In this document: positions 12,122 to 22,680 of the stretch, piece by piece
Position numbering within the stretch: position 1 is the first letter of the stretch
Layout: each line of letters opens with the position of its first letter
Source: Aurelia coerulea
Lineage: Eukaryota > Cnidaria > Scyphozoa > Semaeostomeae > Ulmaridae
Direction: 5' to 3'
DNA length: 64,000 bases
Assembly: GCA_039566865.1 (NCBI GenBank)
Contig: CM076954.1
Span: forward strand, 7,572,001-7,636,000
Notes under the pieces: model-generated
The model's input: only the letters and a program-made list of their open reading frames with translations
Databases searched by the model: none
What the model was told of the DNA's origin: nothing
Made by a program: the position numbers and the translations under genes

Positions 12122-14385
12122 TAATAGCTTTCCAAATTAGATGGAGCATACATATAAATCTTGAAATAACAATACAATATAAAAACAATAGCCTGAGTGG
12201 GATCCTGATTATTACAATAAGTCATAAAAGGTGCAAATAGGGCTGTAGCCAAAAGCGGCAATGGGAAGATCAAAGAAAGCGCAGAGTAAAGAGCTGCTAA
12301 AGTCGGCGGCGGTGTCTGTCTCGCGGAAGCTAGAAAGAAAAAAACGTGTGAACTAACAAAACAAGCAATAGAAAGATCCAAGAGCGGATTGGCAGAAAAG
12401 AGATCCCTAAAAAAACAGCGTGTGTCCCTAATGAAAAGCTGAGCGCAAAAATTAAAACAACCAAACAACCAAAATGTAAACAGAAATCAAATCTATGTAT
12501 CAACCTGCCTGGTGTTTAATCCCTTAGGGGCAAAGCAATCCAGCCGATATTGCCAGAAGCTTTCCCGCATCCTATTTCCCCCCGTTTGCCTATCGATTAT
12601 CTTAATACTAATATCCTTCAGAAACCCGTGGTGGCCTTCTCCAGTAAAATGCCTGAAAAAATTCCGCCTGGGGTACTGAGGCCCCCGAATTAAACTTATG
12701 ACTGCACGCCTTGTAATTGTTAAACCTAAGCCTAAAAGGCGTGCAGGTGCTACCAACATATTGTACACCACAAACAGTACATTCCAACAAATACACAGCA
12801 TTTGACGAGTCACAATTAAACGAATAGTTTATCCTATATTCCCGGCTATCTATGTTTGAATGAAAATGTCCACTATTACTCATGACATTGCACACTTGAC
12901 AACGAGATTTACCACAACGAGAACATCCCTTCTTATCAGTCCCCCCATTTCCCTCACTACTGAGCCTAGCCCTAACAAGTATATCCTTAAGGTTCTTACA
13001 TCTCCTAAATGCTATTAAAGGTGGCTCAGGAAACACCGCCCTATGCTCCTCCGAGTTTGTGAGCATAGAATGGAGTCTCCTGGCAACCTTCCCCAAACTA
13101 TTGAGTGCTGGATGGTATGTGGCAACAAGTGGAACCCTTTCCCCCCTCCCTTGGTTATTGGTTCTATTTCCCGCATTTGCTAGAAGAGTTGTCCTATCCA
13201 ACCTACGTACTCTATCTATTTGTTCGTTAACTAAAGACTAATCGTAGCCCCTTTCCTTAAGCCATCCAGCTAACTCGCCTACCCTCTCCTGAAATTCGCG
13301 ATCTTCCGAGCATATCCTACGAAACCTAAGAGCCTGACCATAGAGGATCGCCTTCTTCGTGTGCCAGGGGTGACAAGACTTCTTATGCAAGTACTGATGT
13401 GTATCAGTTGGCTTGCAAAACAAGTCTGTCGAAAGGAGTCCCCCCTCCCCCACGCTAACCTGAACGTCTAAAAAACTAATACTATCCCGTGATTGCTCGC
13501 TAGTAAACTTAATGGTTTCGTGGCTACTGTTGAGATGATTGATGAAAGACTTCAGCTGTTCCTCCCCGTGCATCCAGAAAAAGAAAACATCATCGATGAA
13601 TCTCATCCAGATGAGCGGCTTGTCAGGTGAAGCCTCCAACAACCTCTCTTCCAACTGGGTCATGAAGAGATTGGCATAGGCCGGAGCGAACTTCGTGCCT
13701 ATAGCTGTGCCCAATTTCTGCCTATAAATCGTATCATTAAATTCAAAACAATTATTCTCTAAGACCAAAGACGCCAACCCCACTAGGGTAACAGTAGCCA
13801 CGCCCGGGTTTTCCCTTCTATCCAGCGCCCCCCTGAAGGCCTCTAAGCCCTCCCCGTGTGGAATGCTTGGATAGAGTCCCACAACATCAACTGTACACAA
13901 TAAAGCCCCCTCTTGTATTTTACCTAACTTACTTAGCCTAGACAAAAAGTGGTTAGTGTCCTTAATATATGACCTACTTTGGCTAACCAACGGGTTAAGG
14001 TGGTGGTCTAGATACTCTGAAATATGCTCTGTTATAGTACCACAGTTGGAAATGACTGGTCGCCCCTTAACACTACTAAGACCCTTGTGGATCTTAGGTA
14101 ACAAATAAAATCTACCTAACTTAGAATCTTTCACTTCCAAATAGTCAGTCACTTCCCCTAATCCTGGGTCCTCCTCCCTCAGTTCTTTCAACCTAGCATT
14201 AATGGTCTTACCCAAATCTACCGTGGGGCCCACCTCTATTTCTTCATAAACCTGCCTATCGTCCAATTGTCGGTTAGCCTCACTTATGTAATCCCCCCGA
14301 TCCCAAACTACAACCGCTGATCCCTTATCCGCTTCCTTGATGACTATGTTCCTAACTGATGACCATATATATGTAGACCTACTTT
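12099..14385 (-). pseudogene. Penelope-like element 2, RT and GIY-YIG endonuclease with one stop and one frameshift
   Basis: The RT frame is open from about 14385, upstream of the first ATG. It includes ADKGSAVVVWD, the RT block FYLLPKIHKG, TVDVVGLYPSIPH, GTAIGTKFAPAYANLF and catalytic RFIDDVF (13586-13606). TAG just after KERGYD (13238-13240) interrupts a frame that continues directly into the endonuclease part, so it is a probable nonsense mutation. The endonuclease part has the IAFRRCKNL linker, a Cys cluster (CSRCGKSRCQVC) and GIY-YIG (AVYLLECTVCGVQYVGST). A T6 run near 12660 shifts the frame; one T fewer would restore HFTGEGHHGF and the C-terminus. The 3' UTR is 12120-12490. By family knowledge these elements integrate by target-primed reverse transcription. 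The 5' end is missing. Confidence 0.9.
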
Positions 14386-14872
14386 AAATAAATTGATAAT
14401 AATGATAATAATAAAAACCATGGATAATAACCTCCAAACATAACCTCGAGTCGGAAAATCGAAGCATTTATTTTTTAACCCCATTTTATGACCTCATAAC
14501 GACCCCTTTACTTTCTTGAAACTACGAAATTCTGATACGCCGTTGTCCATTTCCTTTTCAAGATCTTTGAGCTACCCCATGATCGCTATTGATGTTTTTA
14601 GAATTGCTATTGATGTTTTTAGAATAGTGATCAAATGGAAGCCAATCTTGAATGGGAGTCAATAGGAATGGTCCCCAAAATGACCAAATATGGCAAATTT
14701 CTCCTGCATGCGCAGACGGATATGGTTCACACCCCCATCAACTGGGGCATATTATGACTTTCAAGGTATTCCAACGATCCGTTTTTCAATTCTTTGTCCC
14801 GTCTCGTGACAGCGACCAAAAGTTGACCGATTTTCCTCCAAGCAATAAGACTTTCAAATAATTAATGAATCC
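14386..14872. repeat. Repeat DNA left of the large foldback
   Basis: A short TAAT-rich tract (14393-14422) borders the Penelope 5' truncation. 14440-14540 resembles 31670-31770 (a diverged interspersed family). GCTATTGATGTTTTTAGAAT is tandemly doubled at about 14583-14624. No gene seen. Confidence 0.45.
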
Positions 14873-14969
14873 TTTGTTATCAACAAAGGGCTCAAATCTT
14901 TAAATGGTCGGTGTGATATTTTATTACAGTTTTCCTTGAAGTAAATGGCATGGAAGGAACTAAGGCCTA

Positions 14970-15791
14970 GGTTAAACGTCGCTCTTCTCATGCGCCGAAC
15001 CTAATAGTTGAATTAGGCGCATGAGAAGAGCGACGTTTAACTTGATTAAGTTCGGCAGATTGAATTAGGTGCAGGAGAATGTACTTGGAGCGACTGGTCC
15101 TGTCGCATTATGCGACCCTGGAGCGACTTCAAGTTAGACATCGCTCTTCTCATGCGCCGAACTTAATGCATAAATTATTCCTCATAATTTTCCGTTTTAA
15201 AGCGAGGCGGAGCATGCGTATATCTTCGAATAACGGGAATTTGCCGGAAGTGACTAAAAGGGCAATGGCTTCTCTTCATTCTGTTGCCAGAATATTGGGG
15301 ATTGTGTTCCAATTTTCAATCGAGCGAACAAAAACAAAACTTTCAGTTAATAGTATAGCTTGATTTCCGCATGATGGATACAAACTCAACTCTGAACGCA
15401 GACGTGTGACATTGCAATGGTGGCACGTCCCCAGCTATAACTTATGACTGAGACGTTGTTGATTATTCTTCGTTTTACACGATAAAACACTGAACAGTTA
15501 TGTCCATGACAAAGTTTAAACATTATTTGGCTTGCCCAGAGTTCGTTGTGTTTTGCTTTCTCAAAATTGGTTGCGTCAATTTTTTCAACATGCTTTTGTT
15601 CGTTGTTACTTTGAGAACAAAAGCTGAAGGACCTGTTCTAATGATTTTGTTGCTAGGCTACGAAGGATATCAGAAATTTAATTGTCTTTATATTAGGAGC
15701 GACACATTAGGTGCGACATATAATTCAGTGTCGCTCTACAGTCGCTCCTAATTGTATTAGGTTCGACGCATGAGAAGAGCGACGTTTAACC
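14970..15791. mobile_element. Element with GGTTAAACGTCGCTCTTC ends, probable 8-bp TSD
   Basis: The end sequence GGTTAAACGTCGCTCTTC is inverted at the right (ending 15791). AAGGCCTA (14962-14969) and TAGGCCTA (15792-15799) flank it, an 8-bp duplication with one mismatch, as in hAT-type elements. The same end motif occurs inside again, inverted at about 15014-15042 and direct at about 15131-15170, so the left end was duplicated. The related repeat at 30059 lacks this insertion. An open frame at 15079-15363 has no recognisable homology. Confidence 0.65.
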
Positions 15792-15916
15792 TAGGCCTAA
15801 AGGGATTTTGCTGTAAATCTCTCGTGGAAATTTATTGATATCGTGATTAGTTTCAAAGTGGCAGCATGTATCAAATTTGAGAATATGACGTCATCAAATC
15901 TCTAAATCCTAAACTA

Positions 15917-16492
15917 CAATCTTGGCCAAAATACTTGGGACAAATCATAAAATTGCACTACTTCGGTCTTTGATTACGTGCCCCCCCACTCCCCCTTCTC
16001 AAAGTTGCTTGAATCAAACGCCTTTCGACCTTCTCAACATTGAAGTAGGGGGAAGGGGGGGATTAGGAGACTCTAAACGTATGTTTTCTCCTCGATATTT
16101 TTCTGTGGAAAATGAATGAATAGTTAGAGAATTGGCTAACGGTACATTTGAAAATAAAACAATTGCACTGTGGAGGCGCAGAATTTGCACTGATTCAGAA
16201 GGAACTTTGTTTTCAGTTCTCTTTGATAACTGTGATGTTTTCAGACGAAAATCATTGGCAGGTTTCGTGCACAAGAGAAGTTTCGCTGAACGTCATGGGA
16301 AAATTTTGCATAATTTGATGACGTCATAGTTCTGATGGATGAACCAGTAACAATGAAAACATTAACATCTGAAGTACTCTGGAGTTAAGCCCACAGTTAG
16401 TGGCTATCCATTCATAGTGAAAGAAATTGTCTGATACAAGTAGATTTGGATTCATAGAAACATATATGATAGGTAGTGATAGCAGTTTTCAG
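15917..16492 (+). repeat. Duplicated modules, order A then B
   Basis: Module A (15917-16100) contains a C-rich and G-rich pair of tracts. Module B (16106-16492) begins at AATGAATGAATAG. Both recur almost base for base at 17395-17967 in the same orientation but in swapped order. No function is known. Confidence 0.75.
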
Positions 16493-17394
16493 ACTGTCTG
16501 AAAATGATTGTTAACAAATAATACCTCATAGCTTGAGAACCCATAGAGATTTCCGTGTGAAATTTTAACACCGTCATCCTCAACACAAGAAGTGAGTTCT
16601 CAGCTATCTATGCCGAAATAGGCTTTGTTCGTTAAATTCGCTGAGCACCTTCTTAAAAATGGGCGTGGCAAAATTGCTGCAATTTTCACTCACATAAAGA
16701 TTCCCTTATAAAAAGTGACATACATCAGGATTCTGAGCTTTCTTCTGCTATCGTAAGATTGTGTACTCCGCTGCTCTTTGAAAATGACTTATCATTGCAA
16801 GAAAGCTTTTGGGCTCATTGTTTGAGGTCCTGTTTCTTGTGAATTCTTCGGTTCTCACAACGGCGCTCCACAGAAAAATGCCCCATAATTTTGGGATAAG
16901 TCACGCTTTTTTGGCGAATTCGTCTGATTCCACATATTAACATCAAAGTCTTCCTATTCATGCAAAAAACCAAGTAAAAATTGCCTGGAAGGTGGAAATG
17001 TCACGGCGCTCCAAAATTAGAAAAACTTAAAATAAACAGTTCCGGATAAGTTTCTTTTGAACTCTATTGAGAACCGTCAGAAATCATATTTCACGAAAAT
17101 ATCGATGCAAATACTGACCATAGGCTAATAAAGCTCATTTTTCTCATTAAAATGAGACAAAATTTGTTAGAATAGGGCAAACGTTGCCGACGTTATTAAT
17201 GTTTAAAGTAGGGAGCAGCGTTGACAAATTTGATCCCTTTCTCAATTTTCCAGACAGTGCAAATCTGCCTTGCTGCTATGCAACAGGTATATTCTTCTTC
17301 AACAAAAAGTTGTGGATTACAATTCATCGGGCACAATAGATCATTCAATGCCGTCCAGGGTGAATGCAAGTTTAGTGGAGTGAATTTAATCTCA
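16493..17394. other. Spacer between duplicated modules
   Basis: No supported gene. Short frames only. It forms the unique core between the A-B and B-A copies inside the large foldback. Confidence 0.4.
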
Positions 17395-17967
17395 TTGAAA
17401 ATGAATGAATAGTTAGAGAATTGGCTAACGGTACATTTGAAAATAAAACAACTGCACTGCGGAGGCGCAGAATTTGCACTGATTCAGAAGGAACTTTGTT
17501 TTCAGTTCTCTTTGATAACTGTGATGTTTTCAGACGAAAATCATTGGCAGGTTTCGTGCACAAGAGAAGTTTCGCTGAACGTCATGGGAAAATTTTGCAT
17601 AATTTGATGATTTCATAGTTCTGATGGATGAACCAGTAACAATGAAAACATCAACATCTGAAGTACTCTGGAGTTAAGCCCACAGTTAGTGGCTATCCAT
17701 TCATAGTGAAAGAAATTGTCTGATACAAGTAGATTTGGATTCATAGAAACATATATGATTGGTAGTGATAGCAATTTTTCAGACAATCTTGGCCAAAATA
17801 CTTGGGACAAATCATAAAATTGCACTACTTCGGTCTTTGATTACGTGCCCCCCACTCCCCCCTTCTCAAAGTTGCTTGAATCAAACGCCTTTCGACCTTC
17901 TCAACATTGAAGTAGGGGGAAGGGGGGGATTAGGAGACTCTAAACGTATGTTTTCTTCTCGATATTT
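17395..17967 (+). repeat. Duplicated modules, order B then A
   Basis: B' (17395-17783) and A' (17784-17967) are near-identical direct copies of 16106-16492 and 15917-16100. The few differences include homopolymer lengths near 17850 and T for C near 17957. The right arm of the foldback follows. Confidence 0.75.
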
Positions 17968-18675
17968 TAGGAAACATCATGAAGACACTGAAATTTGCCT
18001 GCGTCCCAGCTTCTTTTGGCCAGGATTGTAGAAAGGCTACAGATTTCTGCTTGCCACTATTTTGTAGACCTTCATAAACTATGTTTTCCTTGGAGGTTAT
18101 ATCATTTTACCTCCATTGGTTTAGGATTTACGATAATTTAAATTGTTTCAAAATTTTCCATGAATTTCCACGGCAGATTTACAGCAAAGTACCATTAGTT
18201 CCTGTCAAGCCATCCAATTTAAAGAAAAATGTCATAGTATTTTACACCCACCAAGATTTGAAAGATTTGAGCCCTATACTTTTGTTATCTAATTTGACCG
18301 CTCGGTACCAGGGTCAGTACTGACGTATGAAACTGGTCTTCGGAACCAGGTTAATTGCCTCGTTTTCAAGCTATTTAAAGGAGAATTCTGGGATAATTTC
18401 ATGTCAATCTCAAAAGGGGTAGTTGAAGGTGATAAAACTCATCGTAAAAATATTTTTTGTGAATGATGTATAGTTTCCAAGTAATTGCGCTTTGAAATCG
18501 TCGTTTTGCTGCGGGACAATTCTCGGTTGTTCTCATTTCCGAGAATTAATCGCCTATTGTGATGTCATTTGTGATCAGTGGTTTCCTGCACGTGATCGAA
18601 AGCCAACATAAGTGCGGTGTGTGCGTTGTTGATAAAAGTTTTCACTGCAGCCCTTGACCAGATATTTCTTTTGAG

Positions 18676-18879
18676 ATGGTTCATTGTAATGCCTGTAGTG
18701 CATATAACTGCTTAGAAGATAGCAGAAAGAGAAAAGTAGGTCGAAAAGAACAGGATGATGCCGAAAATGCTGCTGCAACGAGAGATTCAGTGCCAGGTCC
18801 TCAGGGCCTAGCCGACCACCACCAAAGAAAGTATTCTTCCAGTTCCCATCGGAACCTGCTTCACAGAGAGCTTAGGTAG
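18676..18879 (+). CDS. Short ORF, unrecognised
   Basis: 67 codons starting MVHCNACSAYNCLEDSRKRK. The spaced Cys residues recall a small zinc-binding N-terminus (THAP-like at most), but the spacing does not fit and no downstream DNA-binding block follows. It lies just inside the left inverted repeat of the 18377-24872 segment, where an element gene could start. Equally likely to be chance. Confidence 0.2.
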   Translation: MVHCNACSAYNCLEDSRKRKVGRKEQDDAENAAATRDSVPGPQGLADHHQRKYSSSSHRNLLHRELR

Positions 18880-19158
18880 CAAAATTAAATCTTTCTGATA
18901 GCATCGCTGAGACTAAAAGGAACCAAGCGCCCTTCCTTGAAACGCGGTGCAGTCCCGACGACAAAACGCGATGAATCCCGAGTTGCTGGATGTTCACCTC
19001 TTGTCGATCAAACAAGCAACGTCAACAGAGGTACCTTGTCAGTCACCAAGGGGGGGGGGGGTACTCAGGTATATTTAGGATATGGGTGCTCATGCTGAGG
19101 TAGAACGCATCAACTCAAAAAAATAATTTCTTCCATGAAAATAGGCGCAAAAAGTAAT

Positions 19159-19362
19159 TTTCCTGGGTACCAGAGCCAAAAAAATTTAAAGAAAGAAAAC
19201 AAGGAAAATGGAAGAGAGGGAAGGAAGAGGGAATGTTTTTTCCCTTATTTCTTTTTTCTCTTATTTCCTCTTTTATTTCTTTTATTTTTAATTTTTGGCC
19301 TTTTTTTCTTATTTCCTTTTTTTAGTTCTTTTATTTCTAATTTTTGGCTCTGGCACCCAGGG
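19159..19362. mobile_element. Small foldback/MITE
   Basis: CCTGGGTACCAGAGCC near 19160 is inverted as GGCTCTGGCACCCAGG near 19347-19362. Both arms run inward into A-rich or T-rich purine/pyrimidine tracts, so the whole unit is a roughly 200-bp hairpin. Non-coding. Confidence 0.6.
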
Positions 19363-19390
19363 TAAAAAGTGCCACAACTGATTAGATTTC

Positions 19391-19523
19391 TCATAATGTA
19401 TTTAGATATTTAATAAGTCTTTTGATTTTAGTAATGTTTCTTGATTTCTCTCGTCTGTGCTTTCCAAGCCTGTGCCAAACCCACCTGACAAACAGCTTGT
19501 ATCTGATGTATGATCTGTACCAC
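19391..19523 (-). pseudogene. P2X7-tail-like gene, C-terminal exon
   Basis: After a good acceptor (pyrimidine-rich, then TTGCAG at 19524-19529) the frame encodes WYRSYIRYKLFVRWVWHRLG and ends at TAG/TAA near 19391. The pattern Tyr-x-x-Phe-Val-Arg-Trp-x-Trp-x-x-Leu-Gly is characteristic of the C-terminal part of the P2X7 cytoplasmic (ballast-type) domain, which also occurs in many invertebrate proteins without a channel. It is the probable third exon of the gene whose other exons lie at 24012-24203 and 24361-24570; a palindromic element sits in between. Confidence 0.5.
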
Positions 19524-19589
19524 CTGCAACGAAAAGCAATGCACTTGGCTAAGCTAGGTTTTCTAATATTCCTCTTTATCAGTGGAAGT

Positions 19590-22500
19590 AAACAAGGGGG
19601 AATTTCGTTTTCGACCAATCAGCGCATTTGTTGACATTTGGGGCCTCGACCAATCAGAATGCACCATGACGTCACGTCAATGGCGGAAGCTGTGGGAAGC
19701 TGCGAGGAAAACATCTCCCCCAATATCGCTCGAGCTGACAACGGTTATCCAACTTTTGACCGATTTTATTGGTTTACATCAAAGTTTGGTAAATTTTGGA
19801 ACTTTCTGCCACTGCAATTTTCGATAGATCGTTTTCTTCAAGAGAAATCGTTTTTTAAATAACACCAAAATTCGAGGCTTTGATGAGAATACCATCCCCT
19901 TAGGCCCTTTTTCAAACCTGCGATCTTTCATCTTCTTTTCCAAGAAAAGTCGAAGATTTCCTTAACTTTTCGTAGCCACGTCCCACAAATGAAAATTTTT
20001 CACAAAAATAATAGTCACCCGAGTCCCCTGGGATGGCGCGATTCTTTGTTTTGGCCAAAGTAAATCTCATTCATCAGTTTCCTCGGCAGCGTTCTTTTGA
20101 TTCTCTTACTTGATTGGCTCTTTTGAGAGATTTGGCGGGAAAAAAGCTCGGTTACTGGAAGAAGGAAATGTCAGGTGCTAAGTTTATTCAGTAAAAAAAT
20201 ATGCCGAAGTTTAAGAAAACTTGTGGAAATCCCTTCCGCACAGAGTGGGTCAAACAATACAGAACATTCTATGCTTGTGAAATTGAAAGCTGAGGGATTG
20301 ATTGTTGGTTTGTTTCGTTGTTTTAATTCGATCTTTGATTGAGGAGGGAGGAAGGAAAAAGTGGAGATAAGTTGTACAGAGAAGTAGAAAATGTTTGCAC
20401 ATCATGCCCGAAGGAAGTTTCAAACCCGACTGGCTCGATATATACGTGCATCGCATAGATTGAGAATAATAAAACAGGTAGATATAATCTAAGAAACCTT
20501 CTTACGGAATGGAGTTCATGTATTTATCTTTTAATAAGAAACTGCCTATAAGAAACTCAGCTATCGGATCACGAAAAGATAAAGGAACTTCAGTACTGGG
20601 AAAATATAACTTGAGAAACCATTCATTTTAATAAAGGAAATCCTCGTCACATTTTTAGTTCATTCTCACTTGTTTCCTGTTCTACTCGCGAAGTACTTCG
20701 GTAATATGTAAACATTGGAAAAGCTTCAAGAAACGTTCTGACTTCTGAAAAATTCACGAAGGCACAGGTAGTGAACGTGAAGATTGTTATGGAATAATTC
20801 TGAGAACTAAAAATGTGATAATTTCTAGAAATTCAGTATTGGCCAAAATTCTTAGTTTCTTATGAAAAATACGTGTAAAGAGATTTCAATGCAGGCTGTT
20901 TTCTCAATTTCTTATAGCAAGGAGATTTCAACTCTTTGCTTTTGCATTTATCGAACCATTACTCTGGGATATATTTGAAATTCAGTAAATTTAAATTTCA
21001 TAATACTTCAACATCTAGTTGACTTTTCCACCTTGATATTTGTTTCTCATCTTTCCATAAGCAAGATTTCTTCAGATCCTATTTATGAATAAAATAAAAG
21101 GTTTTGGGCTTCTTTACTCTCTCCATATATCTTAATAATGTTTAAACTTTAAGAAAATGCATCTTTTGGATTTTTTGTACCTAAGTTTCTTGTAAAAATG
21201 AATGTGTGAATTATGAAATTTACTGAATTTAAAATACATCCCAGAGTAATGCTTCGATAAATGCAAAAGCAAAGAGTTGAAATCTCCTTGCTATAAGAAA
21301 TTGAGAAAACAGCCTGCATTGAAATCTCTTTACACGTATTTTTCATAAGAAACTAAGAATTTTGGCCAATACTGAATTTCTAGAAATTATCACATTTTTA
21401 GTTCTCAGAATTGTTCCATAACAATCTTCACGTTCACTACCTGTGCCTTCGTGAATTTTTCAGAAGTCAGAACGTTTCTTGAAGCTTTTCCAATGTTTAC
21501 ATATTACCGAAGTACTTCGCGAGTAGAACAGGAAACAAGTGAGAATGAACTAAAAATGTGACGAGGATTTCCTTTATTAAAATGAATGGTTTCTCAAGTT
21601 ATATTTTCCCAGTACTGAAGTTCCTTTATCTTTTCGTGATCCGATAGCTGAGTTTCTTATAGGCAGTTTCTTATTAAAAGATAAATACATGAACTCCATT
21701 CCGTAAGAAGGTTTCTTAGATTATATCTACCTGTTTTATTATTCTCAATCTATGCGATGCACGTATATATCGAGCCAGTCGGGTTTGAAACTTTCTTCGG
21801 GCATGATGTGCAAACATTCTCTACTTCTCTGTACAACTTATCTCCACTTTTTCCTTCCTCCCTCCTCAATCAAAGATCGAAATAAAACAAGGAAACAAAC
21901 CAACAATCAATCCCTCAGCTTTCAATTTCACAAGCATAGAATGTTCTGTATTGTTTGACCCACTCTGTGCGGAAGGGATTTCCACAAGTTTTCTTAAACT
22001 TCGGCATATTTGTTTACTGAATAAACTTAGCACCTGACATTTCCTTCTTCCAGTCACCGAGCTTTTTTCCCGCCAAATCTCTCAAAAAGAGCCAATCAAG
22101 TAAGAGAATCAAAAGAACGCTGCCGAGGAAACTGATGAATGAGATTTACTTTGGCCAAAACAAAGAATCGCGCCATCCCAGGGGACTCGGGTGACTATTA
22201 TTTTTGTGAAAAATTTTCATTTGTGGGACGTGGCTACGAAAAGTTAAGGAAATCTTCGACTTTTCTTGGAAAAGAAGATGAAAGATCGCAGGTTTGAAAA
22301 AGGGCCTAAGGGGATGGTATTCTCATCAAAGCCTCGAATTTTAGTGTTATTTAAAAAACGATTTCTCTTGAAGAAAACGATCTATCGAAAATTGCAGTGG
22401 CAGAAAGTTCCAAAATTTACCAAACTTTGATGTAAACCAATAAAATCGGTCAAAAGTTGGATAACCGTTGTCAGCTCGAGCGATATTGGGGGAGATGTTT

Positions 22501-22618
22501 TCCTCGCAGCTTCCCACAGCTTCCGCCATTGACGTGACGTCATGGTGCATTCTGATTGGTCGAGGCCCCAAATGTCAACAAATGCGCTGATTGGTCGAAA
22601 ACGAAATTCCCCCTTGTT
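19590..22618. mobile_element. 3-kb palindromic foldback element with 9-bp TSD
   Basis: The left arm (19591 to about 21005) and the right arm (about 21205-22618) are highly similar inverted copies around a loop of about 200 bp. Both start with AACAAGGGGGAATTTCG. AGTGGAAGT occurs directly at 19581-19589 and 22619-22627, a 9-bp target duplication. Each arm carries CCAAT-like motifs, a TGACGTCA site and ATGGCGG close to the outer end, and an embedded copy of the GTTTCTTA MITE family deeper in. The identical 74-codon ORF in each arm is not recognisable. No transposase, so mobilised in trans if at all. Inserted in an intron of the P2X7-tail-like gene. Confidence 0.85.
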
Positions 22619-22680
22619 AGTGGAAGTTGTAAAACATTACCCTTCTCCTCCTGTTTACAATGGGTTTGACCTGGGCATTA

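Larger units (their letters stand above)
14882..18280. mobile_element. Large foldback element with 9-bp target duplication
   Basis: The outer ends carry GGGCTCAAATCTTT (14888-14901) and its inverse (18261-18274). The arms continue inverted for about 200 bp of original sequence (ACGGCAGATTTACAGCAAA type). TTTGTTATC flanks the element at 14873-14881 and 18281-18289. The left arm is split by another element at 14970-15791. The middle holds the duplicated A/B modules. Related smaller copies are at 26565-27090 and about 30060-31457. No transposase is visible. A 9-bp duplication with long inverted ends suggests a Mutator-like or classical foldback element. Confidence 0.7.

Noticed and set aside
18676..18879. 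THAP-like zinc domain
   Set aside because: Cys spacing and missing conserved His/Trp/Pro residues do not fit THAP. Kept only as a low-confidence ORF.
22347..22571. 74-codon ORF identical to one at 19638-19862
   Set aside because: Identity follows from the palindrome arms. The peptide has no recognisable domain, and other frames are equally open there.
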